Of a stretch of DNA of 64,000 nt, positions 24,561-34,855 are shown in pieces. The stretch lies in NCBI GenBank assembly GCA_004764695.1, contig SMSO01000034.1, positions 17,501 through 81,500 on the forward strand, given 5' to 3'. Positions within the stretch are counted from its first letter, which is position 1, and every line of letters begins with the position of its first letter. Below the pieces are notes generated by a model. It ran no database searches, was not told the DNA's origin, and was given only the letters and a program-made list of their open reading frames with translations. A program made the translations under genes and the position numbers. This DNA is from Schizochytrium sp. TIO01. Its lineage: Eukaryota > Sar > Bigyra > Thraustochytrida > Thraustochytriidae.

Positions 24561-24975
24561 TGCTGAAAGGTGATATTGATTAGCGTGAGGTTGACTGTAA
24601 AGATGAAGGTAGAAGGCTAGATGAAGGCTATAAGAAGGCTGATTTAAGAGTTAGCGAACTGCTGTCCTGAGGAATGAATTCCAGGACAGATGGATTCATG
24701 TAGTAGTTAGGGAGATTAAGACATTCTTGAATGTGGTTAGAGATAATTGATGGGGTTAGGTTATCCAACCTTCTCCACCATCGATCCAAGCTAACCAAGC
24801 TTTGGGAGTCAGTGATGTGTAATTACACTTCTAGTTCTTGGCTTCAGCAGCCACATAAATCTGGCTGCTTATTCTTGTTCTAATGCAAACCTTATTTCTA
24901 ATGGGTTTTACAAAGGGACACCAAGAACTCTAGCAATGTCTTGTCCACTAGTTCCTTCGATTGGAGATCTCAGCA
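24561..24975 (-). repeat. 5' LTR of the copia element
   Basis: 415 bp, identical by eye to the 3' LTR, TGCTGA...TCAGCA. Promoter and RNA start should lie here on the minus strand. Confidence 0.97.
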
Positions 24976-24980
24976 GTAAC
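24976..24980. repeat. Target-site duplication GTAAC (right)
   Basis: Matches the five bases at 18870-18874. Confidence 0.92.
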
Positions 24981-26654
24981 TCATATACCTTTTGAGATGC
25001 TGACTGTTCTAAGTTGCTCTGAGATAAAGAAAAAAACTCCATGCATGGTGGAGTAGCTTGTTCATCAGGTTTGCTCCTTCAAACTTAATTTTTCTAAACG
25101 TAATGCAAAAAAGTCTGCAGTCTCGTCAAATGGCCCAGATGCAAAAAATTCTATCAATGAGCAATGAAAATCCATTTGAGGGGGATTAATCCTCCTCCGT
25201 ATTGATCGCAACTAAAGTTGTGGCATAATAGATACAACCTCAGCACAGATAGACTTCAAAATATGCATGTATGGGACGAACGATTGTTCCTATCAACATA
25301 AGTGTTCAGTTCGGTTATGGCAATGCTTCAATACAATTACCTGCAGTGCACATGCAATGGCTAAGTAGGCCTAGCAAGCATCCCAAACTTGCTAAGGAGT
25401 AGGTAATCTAATGGGTAGGAGATTTAATCTCTTCTATTTGGTAGGTGGTGTTGCGAGATCACCTATGTTTCCAAGTCCTCAGAACCTGTCAAAGTATCTA
25501 TGTAAGCGCAAGTTTCCAAGTATTATTGATCTCCAGACAGAGAGAGAACTTAGTGGCTGCCAGCCTGTCTAAAGTTAAGCTTGAAGCTCGACTTACGATG
25601 ACTAAACCGTGATTTGAGCTTCAGACTTACGAATTCTCTGAAAAGATACAGTTAAAAGTGCGGATCTTATTGTAATAGAAACTCCCCTTGATAGGAATTT
25701 GCTCTTTCAATTTTCGCTTTATCTGTTGTCTAGCTTTGAGTACTTTAAAACATTCGTTATCTTGCACTTTTGAGGAATGGTTGTTCATCTGCAGGTAAAA
25801 GGGTTTCGTTTAATTATGAGATGATTGATGTGTCTCTTTCTGTAGTTAAAAAAACACCTGATAAATTCGGGACAGAGGTGTTCATTTAAAGTTCTACTCT
25901 GCTACGACCAAAAAAAAAATCATATTCAACATACCATTGTAAGTTTCCGCATATTCCCTCAAGCTTCTAGCCTAAATATTGCAAATTCTCTTTTGATTGA
26001 TGCAGTCATGGCGCCGCATATGTAAAATTAAGTTTGCACGAGTCTTGCTGAAACCCACTGTATCCTGCTATGTTAGAGAAAACGAACCTCTGAGCTGGGT
26101 CTACTATGGTATGATTTTCTAATTCTTATTTAGCAATTACCTGAACGGAACTGTCTTTTGGCTGGTCTAGCGGATTCAATATTTCTTTAGAAAATCTTTC
26201 GCTCAATCTAATCCTGACCTAGAGTATCACCATAACACTCATGACAGCTGTGAACTTTTTAAAACCAGTTGGGGGAAAGTGCAGACAACTTGCGAATTCT
26301 TTACACAGTAGCAATGCTGTCGCTTGGTTCTAGTTTTGCATCTTGATTACCTATATCGATTTGCCTGTGTATTTCTTATTGGCCTTGCCTGCTCAATCGA
26401 AGGCATTTTCTAGCTAAGTAGCTTAGTAGGACTGCCTATTGCTCATTAACTTTTTGTACTATTGATTATATGAACTTGACTACTACCCTGTGACATAGGA
26501 AACCATTAGCGTGGTCAGAAGCCAACAATTACCTCCGTCCGAGAGGTCTTGCCATAAACTTCAACTTAGTTGACGAGAATTTATCCACGATCAACTACCT
26601 AGTTCTGGCTTGCTTTAGTCCAGTTGCGTTCAGATCGTTTGGTTCATATCTACG
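24981..26654. other. Gene-free stretch
   Basis: No ORF with a recognisable product on either strand. AT-rich flank of the retrotransposon and 5' flank of the oxygenase gene. Confidence 0.5.
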
Positions 26655-27653
26655 ATGGACGCCAAACGCCGCCAGAGCAAAGCTAGGCGCTTTGTGGCTA
26701 GCACGCCTGAGGAGATTGCTTCTGTCTACAACAAGGCAGGGGTAGTGTTGGTGCGGGACAAGGTCCCTGAGGAGGCCCTGCTCAAGCTGGATCCAGGTCA
26801 CACGTGGTCCAAGCTTGATAAGGCCTCTCAGGACTCCTGGTGTGTAGAAAATGGCAAAGTTGCTGGACCCGAAATTCTGAATAAATTGCCAAAGCAGTCT
26901 GATGAGTCTTCCGCAGAGACGAGCTGGTATGTATCATTTATTGCCAAAACCGTACCAGAAGATTTGCCATTTAAGGAAATGCCTATTGCCAAGAGCCATA
27001 GTGACTCTATTTGGTTCTTTGTGGGTCATCATGCTTCTAAGGATGGCAAACCTTTGCGTGGCCGCCCTGAGCATACTGACGATGTGCCCCATGACGGCAC
27101 TTTTCACATCCAAGCAAGAGGCTCCAAACGCTGGTTCTTACGCCCAACGGATGAACTCCTCGCGGAGCGTCCAGACTCTGGTCTTAATGCAAATGACTCA
27201 TTTGAGATTGAGTGCAAACGTGGAGATCTTATTGCCGTGAACACTCGTCTCTGGTGGCACCAAACAGAACTCCCGGCGTCGAAAGAGCCATCATTCAGTT
27301 ATGCTCGCGATTTCTACCTTGAAGAGAATCAAGGTGCTGAAGAATCAGATTTTATTAACCAAGATGGGTTTTATGCCGCAGCCAATATTTCAGCAGGTAC
27401 AATCCTTGTCCGCGAGGATGATATGCCCGACTGTGAGCTCCCTACTTCGAAAAGCGATAGAGCAAATTGTGAGGTTGTGGAGCTCGATGATGGAGAAAAT
27501 GCTCTTGTTGCAAAGCGAGATATCTCTACTGGTGAATGGTTTGTGGTTTATGATTCAGACGCAGAGTCCGATGCAGAATCTAGCGCGGAGGCAAATGAAG
27601 ATGCCGATGATAACGGCGAAGAAGATAATGCTGACGATGATGCTGACGAATAA
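26655..27653 (+). CDS. JmjC/cupin-type 2OG-Fe(II) oxygenase with SET-like tail
   Basis: 332 aa, intronless, true ATG at 26655 (CGATGG). Residues 85-225 look like a cupin-8/JmjC beta-barrel. HTD at 140-142 is the likely first two iron ligands. FHIQARGSKRWFLRP (150-164) follows, then GDLIAVNTRLWWHQTELP (190-207), with H202 as the third ligand. Such enzymes hydroxylate or demethylate proteins or RNA using 2-oxoglutarate. After it, residues 236-302 resemble the two ends of a SET domain: FYAAANISAGTILVRED, then ANCEVVELDDGENALVAKRD followed by GEWFVVYDSD. The middle is missing, so methyltransferase activity is doubtful. The tail (303-332) is Asp/Glu-rich. The basic N-terminus (KRRQSKARR) suggests nuclear location. 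Substrate unknown. Confidence 0.7.
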   Translation: MDAKRRQSKARRFVASTPEEIASVYNKAGVVLVRDKVPEEALLKLDPGHTWSKLDKASQDSWCVENGKVAGPEILNKLPKQSDESSAETSWYVSFIAKTVPEDLPFKEMPIAKSHSDSIWFFVGHHASKDGKPLRGRPEHTDDVPHDGTFHIQARGSKRWFLRPTDELLAERPDSGLNANDSFEIECKRGDLIAVNTRLWWHQTELPASKEPSFSYARDFYLEENQGAEESDFINQDGFYAAANISAGTILVREDDMPDCELPTSKSDRANCEVVELDDGENALVAKRDISTGEWFVVYDSDAESDAESSAEANEDADDNGEEDNADDDADE

Positions 27654-28322
27654 AGCCAGTTAGGTGTCAGCTTTTGAAGCTATTCATTCAATAATTTTAC
27701 ATATCATTTCCGTTTGCTCGCGAAGAGATATCTATGTTTGCACAAGATTTAAAATTATGTGAATGATAAAACCTTCTGTTTCCATTTTTGAACAACTTTA
27801 CAACTTGGGAAAAATTTGAAGCCAGGTGGAAAGATCCTTGCTTATGTATTTCTATTTATTCATTTTTTCGTACCATTAGTGCAATTATGCGACTCTTTGA
27901 TTAGGCATTATTACGTAACATGAATGTCGTTTTGAAAAATTAAAAAAATATGCACATGTACTCTCTTCTCTTTGAATGCATTTTTGCTTCTGAATTGCCG
28001 CATTGCCTTTCGAGCAAAATCGTAAAGTATGGTCTTGAATTTTTTTCACGTGTCTCTCTATGTACTCAAAAAGCTTTGTTCCTCGAATCAAGTTTTTAAA
28101 ATCATTAAATTTAGTATGTTCGAAAAGGCTAAAAGGTGACTTTCTCGAGGAGAATCAAGTTAATTTAGTTATGAGGCGTCGATCACAGATAGCTTCAATT
28201 GATAGGCTCTATATTAAGTTTTTTTAATAAACTATGATTGACTATTATCTCCAGATCCAATTCCTGAGGATCTATACATTGACAGGCATATTTCTTCGCT
28301 TTGTGGGAAGCTAGGCATGGAT
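27654..28322. other. Convergent 3' spacer
   Basis: 3' flanks of the oxygenase (+) and the first four-TM gene (-). AT-rich, no ORF supported. Confidence 0.5.
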
Positions 28323-28949
28323 TCAGTTTGCGTATGTAGCCTTGACTTCGGTGGCAGTAGCCACTGTTGCAACAGGCACAACTACTTGCGGACTGGCCTG
28401 CACTGGGCTTTGCACGTGAACAGGCATAGTTCGTACAACAGGGCTTGTCACAACAACAACTGATACTTGCATTGTAGAATGAAGTGCATTTGTCGCATAT
28501 GTAGAAAAACCCCACACGATAAGAAACCCAAGACCCAAGAAAAGCTCAACAATGTCCATTCCAATTGAGGTGTTCTCGTCATACCCTGGCAAAGACATAC
28601 CAACAAAGTAAATGCAAGTGGCTATAATACCATACAAGGTAAGAAAGAAACAGATGCCACTGCATACGCATGAGGTATAGAGAAGAGAGGGATTGTTGTC
28701 CTTCGCGCCAAAAATTGCACAGACTGGGATGAGCGCTACTAGAATATAAACCAAAATATTGATAACAATAACGAAATTTACGCCCACTTGCTCGACTGAG
28801 TTTGAAGCATCCGAGCTTACAACAATGTTGATGATTGCAACCAACCATTCAATGAGAACAAGACCAAGGGCAATTTTAGCCCAAAGCATCACAAGCTTCT
28901 TTTGCTTGGCAGCAACATCGCCACTTTGCACTTGCGGACTTACAATCAT
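28323..28949 (-). CDS. Four-TM membrane protein 1, 208 aa
   Basis: The first ATG of the frame is at 28949 (MIVSPQVQSGDV); upstream in-frame codons start only with GTG. Four hydrophobic segments: LWAKIALGLVLIEWLVAIIN, VNFVIVINILVYILVALIPV, the cysteine-containing YTSCVCSGICFFLTLYGIIA, and MDIVELFLGLGFLIVWGFS. The C-tail is rich in Val, Pro and Thr (VVVPVATVATATEV) and lacks charge. Size and topology resemble MARVEL or tetraspanin-like proteins, but no family signature is visible. It is the downstream member of a three-gene array on the same strand. It shares the MIV start with the 31415-32020 member. Function unknown. Confidence 0.65.
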   Translation of the reverse strand: MIVSPQVQSGDVAAKQKKLVMLWAKIALGLVLIEWLVAIINIVVSSDASNSVEQVGVNFVIVINILVYILVALIPVCAIFGAKDNNPSLLYTSCVCSGICFFLTLYGIIATCIYFVGMSLPGYDENTSIGMDIVELFLGLGFLIVWGFSTYATNALHSTMQVSVVVVTSPVVRTMPVHVQSPVQASPQVVVPVATVATATEVKATYAN

Positions 28950-30006
28950 GTATCTCAATTGCTTCACAGTACAGCACTGTGACTCCTAATTTTCAAAGAT
29001 GTTGCAAGAAATTCTGCTGGATTATGGTTTGGTCATCCAGACTCTGCTCCATCGAACCAAACTTCGTATGATGGTAAGATGGTCATCCTTGTAATGTACC
29101 AAGATGGAGGCAACGGATCTACTATACAGTGCTAAGTAGTAAATGTAACGACACAGGTGTGTTCGCACACCAAATGAATGATCACAAAACCGGCTAGGTG
29201 CATGCATCGATGACCCTTTCGAGTTCCTTCTCGAACCATGGTCAATCCAGCACCTTCTTAAATAAGACATAGTCTTATGCGGTCCTCGTGAGGAGCATGT
29301 CTAGCTAGCGAGTGGACTGAACTTGGGTATTGAATAAAGGAAAAAAGGATTGTTAGAAAGAATACTAGTACCAGTGCTAGTCTTATTAATATCAATATCA
29401 ATATCAATATCAATATCAATATCATTATCATTATCATTATCATTATCATTATCATTATCATTATCATTATCATTATCATTATCATTATCATTATCATTAT
29501 CATTATCATTATCATTATCATTAAGGCCGTTTCTCCTTCCTAATTTTTAAATTATAAATACAAGTTAAATCAGCTATGTCAGAAACAGACCCCATACATT
29601 AACATAGCTCATGCGATTGTTATGACCTCCTGTGTGAAGCAATTTGCATAATTGAGGAGGTTGTCTGCATTCTTATGATGAGCGAAAGCAAATATCCAGT
29701 AGTTGAATAACCCCCTGCAGGTATTTATTCGTAAAACAAACACACACAAAAATTGGCTATAATCCTAAATGTCTTGGGGTAGTATGATCTTTTCTACGTT
29801 GTAAATAATTGGTTGATATTTAGCCAGAAATGCGTGGTAGCAAATATTCGAATATTTGTAAAGGAAAGTGGCATAATTTTTAATTTTTCTCAAAGTAAAT
29901 ACATATCCACAAAATGAGGCCAGTAATGTTTGTATCCGAAGTTTATGTAAGTCCCAAAAAGAGAAACATGGACGTCCACAAGCACTAAAAGCGAGTTACT
30001 TTACGT
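28950..30006. other. Spacer between four-TM genes 1 and 2
   Basis: Contains the compound hexanucleotide microsatellite. Otherwise no supported gene. Confidence 0.5.
29388..29523. repeat. Compound hexanucleotide microsatellite
   Basis: About five (ATCAAT) units pass directly into about seventeen (ATCATT) units. The ORFs reading MIMIMI or SLSLSL across it are artefacts. Confidence 0.97.
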
Positions 30007-30705
30007 TTAGGATATCTTGTAAGCAGGCATGGGAACGACATAGCTTGTGGCAACCACTGGTTGTGCCTCGACTATGTGTTCGTTGCTGGTAAGGTATGTA
30101 TTGACTGGTTGAGCTTGCTGAAGTGTCTCTCTATCATACGCGGAGAGATCACGAACATAGTCAACACCAGCGTTGTCATACGCAGAAACTCCCGGAGTGT
30201 AGCCTGGAGCTTGGTGAGGCCCATCTAAGGGTAAGACGTGATTTGTCATAATTATTTGGTTCTGCGCAGGGGTCGATATCGCGACGACTTGGGAAAGCGT
30301 AGAGTACAAGCGGCGGTTTACCGACATGAATTGAATCCAGTTTACCGAGCAAAGAAAGGGAATCATAAAAGAAAACGTTGATGATGTTGTGAGCGACGAG
30401 TTAATGATTGATGACCAACCAGCAACACTGTAGAATACGAAACCAATTGAAATGAGAAGGCTTACACCAGACACAACTAAAATGATTTTCTTATTGCTCT
30501 TTGCAGCTCCAAAAGCTCCAAGCAGAGGCACAGAGATCAATAAAGTTGCATACCCAGCAAGAGTGTGTAGTAAAACATCGGTTGTCCGTAGAAGTACGAT
30601 TACTACAAACATACTGACTAAGCCAATCAAGAATGATGCACTGACGTACACACGGACGCGTGCACGCCTTCGCGCCGCAAGCAAGGCAATCTCAGGGTTT
30701 GTCAT
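30007..30705 (-). CDS. Four-TM membrane protein 2, 232 aa
   Basis: True ATG at 30705. After MTNPEIALLAARRRARVRV (basic cytosolic start) come four hydrophobic helices: VSASFLIGLVSMFVVIVLL, LHTLAGYATLLISVPLLGA, IILVVSGVSLLISIGFVFYS and SSTFSFMIPFLCSVNWIQFM. The 80-residue tail is Tyr/Pro-rich (APGYTPGVSAYDNAG) with repeated SAYD and ends PVVATSYVVPMPAYKIS. The tail's AYD and YxxP motifs could be sorting or phosphorylation sites. It is placed between the other two four-TM genes, same strand, with similar layout but low sequence identity. No family name can be given. Confidence 0.65.
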   Translation of the reverse strand: MTNPEIALLAARRRARVRVYVSASFLIGLVSMFVVIVLLRTTDVLLHTLAGYATLLISVPLLGAFGAAKSNKKIILVVSGVSLLISIGFVFYSVAGWSSIINSSLTTSSTFSFMIPFLCSVNWIQFMSVNRRLYSTLSQVVAISTPAQNQIIMTNHVLPLDGPHQAPGYTPGVSAYDNAGVDYVRDLSAYDRETLQQAQPVNTYLTSNEHIVEAQPVVATSYVVPMPAYKIS

Positions 30706-31414
30706 CTTGTATGTGCAATAACTGCCCTATGCACTGGCATTTGGGTTTACTTGTCATGAAACTGCACATTATTGGAGTTTTCTTTGTGTACTAAGGACAG
30801 TGAAATAGCATCTTGTGACTTAGGACACCATGCATATGTCCTTATGTCCCAAAAGGTATGTGTCCGTTGGATGCATCACGAGATTTTCTCTTTCCTAATA
30901 CCTCTAGAACAGCTTTGCGGTATGTTTGATAGATTTCAAGATGACTACCCCTTCACTCAACATTGGAATCGCATCATTGGCTAAGTTCTTGTTGATACAT
31001 CTTATTTACATGACAGTTAAAAAAATATGTGACTCCCGGGAAACTTGTACAATGTCAAATTGTTTTTCTTTCCACCCCTTTACACTTTGAGATTTTACCC
31101 AATAGAAGACACATAGATATATCATAAGCCCTTTAGTCCATGGAATATTTCAATTTGTCTAATCACTTTATCGCAAAAAAGCAGATGAATTAAAACGGTG
31201 GAGCGTAGGCGCAGCATCCCCAGTTAGGTAAAAATGTATTCTAAAATATGTGCTTTGACATCTTTGATAGAATGAATCAAATCAAAGAGCTCACGTTGAA
31301 TATCGAATAAAGCAGATTGTTGAAGATATTGATTTTAGCGAGCTAGACTACTTGCAATTATGTGAACTTAATATAGTCTAACGAATGTCTCAAGGACATT
31401 GACCCTAGACTGGA
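30706..31414. other. Spacer between four-TM genes 2 and 3
   Basis: AT-rich with no ORF above 70 codons that carries a motif. Nothing further seen. Confidence 0.5.
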
Positions 31415-32020
31415 CTAGCCTATATTGTCTTCGAGCTTGGAAGAAAGATTAGAATCTCCACCAACATATACAACAATAGGAACTGTATTAATATGTATGG
31501 GGACACTCACAAGCTGGTGAGACAGGGACGAACGCATTCGAAAACTCGAATGCGCAAATCCTGCCCAGCAAATTATACAGAGTGCAGTGAATAAAATAAC
31601 CAAGATTACAATCACAATGGTTCGCATTTTGAATGACTCTTCATCATTCGATGGAATAATGTTCTCCACAAGATCGTCAAAGAAGCCATATAAAATGACT
31701 TTTTGTAATTCAAAGGCTAAAAGTCCGAGAAAAATCAACGTATACGCAATACCAAACTTAAAGGCTAATGAAACTAGCCCACGATCGCTTCGTTCTGCTG
31801 CATTGATTGCAAAAATAGGAACTAATCCTGCGAAACCGTGTGCTACTAATATAATAAAGAAGAAAAGAGCATCAGACACAGGGTTTGCAAAAGTCACGCA
31901 GCAATATATAAGGCTGAGACCAATCAGTGCAGAAAGTCCGTGTGCATAGCGCTTCACTCTTCGCTGATACAATTGTACGTCAGTCACATTGACGCCTTCG
32001 TACAGAGCGTTGACAATCAT
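31415..32020 (-). CDS. Four-TM membrane protein 3, 201 aa
   Basis: True ATG at 32020. N-terminus MIVNALYEGVNVTDVQ, then a basic stretch and four hydrophobic segments: LSALIGLSLIYCCVTFA, LFFFIILVAHGFAGLVPIF, FGIAYTLIFLGLLAFEL and IVIVILVILFTALCIICWAG. The tail contains VSVPIHINTVPIVVYVGG and ends with an acidic stretch. Same orientation, length class and topology as its two neighbours, so a diverged tandem duplicate is likely. Function unknown. A different open frame ends six bases upstream of this ATG. Confidence 0.65.
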   Translation of the reverse strand: MIVNALYEGVNVTDVQLYQRRVKRYAHGLSALIGLSLIYCCVTFANPVSDALFFFIILVAHGFAGLVPIFAINAAERSDRGLVSLAFKFGIAYTLIFLGLLAFELQKVILYGFFDDLVENIIPSNDEESFKMRTIVIVILVILFTALCIICWAGFAHSSFRMRSSLSHQLVSVPIHINTVPIVVYVGGDSNLSSKLEDNIG

Positions 32021-32025
32021 TTTTC

Positions 32026-32259
32026 TTATCCTATATGATGAAAGCTGCCGTCAAACTCGCACTCCTGATATGCACTCTGTACGTTGCAGGTTTGCTCACG
32101 CCAGACTTCTCGTTGTGTAGGTTGGATAACATTTAATTTAACATTCTCCTTGATGACATTTTCCATCATTTTGGGGAAGGAAGAGCATGAGTAGATTTGA
32201 TCATCCTGAACTACGTATATCAAACCAGGTTTTGTTGGCTTTGGTGTGGTACGATCCTG
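32026..32259 (-). pseudogene. Orphan coding-like exon
   Basis: Open for 77 codons after a good acceptor (GGTAGGTTTTCAG|GAT). It reads like a real soluble protein end (KPGLIYVVQDDQIYSCSS ... CEFDGSFHHIG). An in-frame stop lies just upstream of the acceptor, so it needs an upstream exon that I cannot find in 32260-33172. It could be a 3' exon remnant or part of the leader of four-TM gene 3. Not recognised. Confidence 0.25.
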
Positions 32260-33172
32260 AAAACCTACCAACTATCCGTTTTTTTGTGTTCTGGGAAATA
32301 AATCTACCAGATATCTAACAACATTTCGATAGGCCGGGAACCACAAAAATAAACAGGGAAGCTTCCTAGCAACATACTATGAGAGGTAGCTAGAAAGTTG
32401 AGGATAAACGGAAGGAAAACAATCAAGATAGACAGACTGCCCCTTTGGCCCTGATCTTAATTTTCTAGTTCCTCTACTTGCGAACGTACAATATCTACCA
32501 AAAATGAACGGAGAAAGCACTAGTAGACCAAGTAAACCTGGTTACATAGGTTAGTCATTATGAATATAATTAAAATGGAAGAAAATTGCTTTCTAACCTT
32601 TTAAAGGCACGAGAATGAGATATACAACGAACAAACATTAAATAGTGGTAGCTTACAACATCATACGATGGGCTGAAAGCACCTACTAACAACAAACAAA
32701 AGCTCTTCACAGGAACTTTCAAGGAGGTTGCGGGAACCTAATATCATGAGAAATGTACAACCCACCGATTTAAATTTGAAGAAAGCCTTAGAGGTTGCCA
32801 ATTAAAGAGCAGATTAGATGTCGCTCGTTATATAACTGTTTTGCTAAAACAACGCTGCCGTGGGATCGTTAGGCGCACATCAGTAATGACATATACCGTC
32901 CTCGATTGTCATAGTTCTACTTTTCTATATCTTCGTTGAAGAAAGATAGAACAAATGCGAAGCTCAGCCCAGCTTGAAATAGATTATATTTTCAAATTGG
33001 AGTGACAATACCAAAAATTGGAGTAAAATGATCAGTATGAACAGACTTGATAAGAGCGGCAGAATGCATATAACAAGTAGAACCTTGCTACATGGTAGAA
33101 AGTCACCAAGTTGAAGTAAAGAGAGATAGAGTGCCAGGCATCTGCTTAACTTTTAAAACTCTGTATTATTTC
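32260..33172. other. Gene-free stretch
   Basis: AT-rich with frequent stops in all frames. No supported gene, RNA or repeat. Confidence 0.5.
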
Positions 33173-34855
33173 TTACATCCGTTTCGTGAGAAGGTAAAAA
33201 GTCACTGGTAACATAATCAAAGATGCAATATGCATTGCAGAAATACTGTCAGACCAAGACGCAAGCTTGGTTGTGACAACTGGTTCATCAGCGACAATAG
33301 GCGCAATCCTACTCTGTTCAGCTTGCTCAGCAAGCTCTTTCGTATAGGATTTAACAACATTAAGAAGCGTTGTTTGAATCCATAAAAGCCGAATACGAGG
33401 TTGACCAATCAGCCTCATCCTCTTTCCATCCTTATCTTGCATATAATGTTCAGGTTTGTGCAGCTCCCTCAAGGAATTTTCAAGTTTGCTAAAGAAAACA
33501 AACTTTTCTTTCTTGGTTTCGTCTGCCCACGCCTCTAGAAAGTCAATGTAACGTGACACGTTTCTCTCAAGCCCAGTCTGCTCAACCATGGCCTCGCCCA
33601 TGCCGCGCTGATCAAACTTGTATAGCTGCAGCAGACCGGGATTAAGAAAACCTGCATTCTTAATGCCAGGAGGGTGCAATTTCTCGCCTGAGAATGCCCA
33701 TTCAAGCGAGCGAATTTCTTCCTGGAAATAAAGCTGCGCCGGCTGCTGTCTCAGAACATGTAGCCAGCCGAATAACTCTGCAAAAAGAAACAGTGTACTT
33801 TGCATCATGTATTTTTCTTTTGCATTGTCATCTTGAAAGCGGTAGATCATACCATGATCAGCAATCTGGCAGATACGACGACTCAGTTCAAAAGCAGAGA
33901 GACCCAGACGATAGTAGATGTGTTGGATTTCGTCAATTTGATTGCGTGGAAAGAAATGTACAGACGAGTATATCGGGTTGGTTTCGCCTCGACACATGCT
34001 TACGAAGGTATGGATAGTACCGCGTAGGTCCAGCCTGTTCTGATTTGTTGGCGAGCGTCCCTCGAGAGAGCCGCTCAAGAAACTAATGTTAAATTTGAGA
34101 ATATCACGAAGCGAGCAATCTCGCTCTGCATCCCAACACAGAATTGATGGAGGCACCATGAGAGGCAATGAGTCAAATTGGTCCGCCATTCTTTCTCCCA
34201 TCTCCATAGTACCTAAACCAGCGAGGAGGACAATTTCGAATTTATTTTTCTTCCGTTTAAACTCAGACAAGATCTCCTGTGCAAGTTCCGACGCTCTTAA
34301 TGCATATGGAGCATTATTTGGGAAATTGTAGCGTTGATCCTTATCTAGCCTGCCATCGTTAACCAGAATCAAAATTGGGGCATCGGATCTGCGAAAGGTT
34401 TCTCCAAAGGAGAGCCATAGTGCGTTATCCACCGGTGTTAGCTCAGTTGAACTATTCTTGTTGTCGTACTCCTGTGTATGTTCTGCCAGCTTCCGCAGTT
34501 CTTCGGCTGAAGGAGGCCAAGTTTCAACTGAGCAAATCTCGCTAAGTTCTTTGGTGTGCCTATCAAAGTCTTCCTGAACTTTTCTTTGATAATGAGGGCC
34601 TCTTCGTCGTGGGTCTCGGCAGGTCCCACTCAGATACATAACTAAGGCTTTCCAGCTACGTTTTCCTTTGTTGTTGTTTTCCTTACCTGTCCCCTGGAGT
34701 TGCCGGCTTTGGGTGCGCATGCTTGATGAGGACTTTTGCCTTTCGTAACGAAGCGGTGTCCTTCGCTCAGAGCTAGCACTCAGGATCTTATTCCGTTTGT
34801 TTCTGCTACCGCTGATCCTGACGCTACTGTCTATATTGCTGCCATGGAGGTTCAT
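33173..34855 (-). CDS. Unknown protein with C-terminal membrane anchor, 560 aa
   Basis: First ATG of the frame at 34855 (GCGGCCATGA, good context). The frame also opens earlier but only with TTG. Residues 1-75 are basic and Ser/Arg-rich, probably disordered. The body (about 85-500) is a mixed alpha/beta protein with APILILVNDGRLDKDQ and KFEIVLLAGLGTMEMGERM, which look like buried beta strands followed by loops, as in a Rossmann-like fold. A helical half contains YRLGLSAFELSRRICQIA and FLFAELFGWLHVLRQQPAQL. The last 23 residues (ISAMHIASLIMLPVTFYLL then TKRM) form one TM segment with a basic end. That is typical of a tail-anchored protein of ER, mitochondrial or peroxisomal outer membrane facing the cytosol. 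I do not recognise the family. Intronless. Confidence 0.7.
   Translation of the reverse strand: MNLHGSNIDSSVRISGSRNKRNKILSASSERRTPLRYERQKSSSSMRTQSRQLQGTGKENNNKGKRSWKALVMYLSGTCRDPRRRGPHYQRKVQEDFDRHTKELSEICSVETWPPSAEELRKLAEHTQEYDNKNSSTELTPVDNALWLSFGETFRRSDAPILILVNDGRLDKDQRYNFPNNAPYALRASELAQEILSEFKRKKNKFEIVLLAGLGTMEMGERMADQFDSLPLMVPPSILCWDAERDCSLRDILKFNISFLSGSLEGRSPTNQNRLDLRGTIHTFVSMCRGETNPIYSSVHFFPRNQIDEIQHIYYRLGLSAFELSRRICQIADHGMIYRFQDDNAKEKYMMQSTLFLFAELFGWLHVLRQQPAQLYFQEEIRSLEWAFSGEKLHPPGIKNAGFLNPGLLQLYKFDQRGMGEAMVEQTGLERNVSRYIDFLEAWADETKKEKFVFFSKLENSLRELHKPEHYMQDKDGKRMRLIGQPRIRLLWIQTTLLNVVKSYTKELAEQAEQSRIAPIVADEPVVTTKLASWSDSISAMHIASLIMLPVTFYLLTKRM

Larger units (their letters stand above)
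18875..24975 (-). mobile_element. Full-length Ty1/copia LTR retrotransposon
   Basis: 6101-bp element transcribed on the minus strand. Identical 415-bp LTRs begin TGCTGA and end TCAGCA. It has a 5-bp target duplication, a primer site, gag-protease, integrase, RT-RNase H, and a polypurine tract. Integrase precedes RT, which defines Ty1/copia (Pseudoviridae-like) and excludes Ty3/gypsy. There is no envelope-like ORF. LTR identity means recent insertion. The pol frame is interrupted by a stop after protease and a frame change within the integrase zinc region (see the sub-features), so this copy may depend on recoding or be recently broken. Confidence 0.97.

Noticed and set aside
28195-28515. Cys-rich minus-strand ORF overlapping four-TM gene 1
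   Set aside because: Different frame of the same sequence. The four-TM frame is longer and has coherent TM segments.
29258-29550. ORFs reading MIMIMI or SLSLSL
   Set aside because: Artefacts of the hexanucleotide microsatellite.
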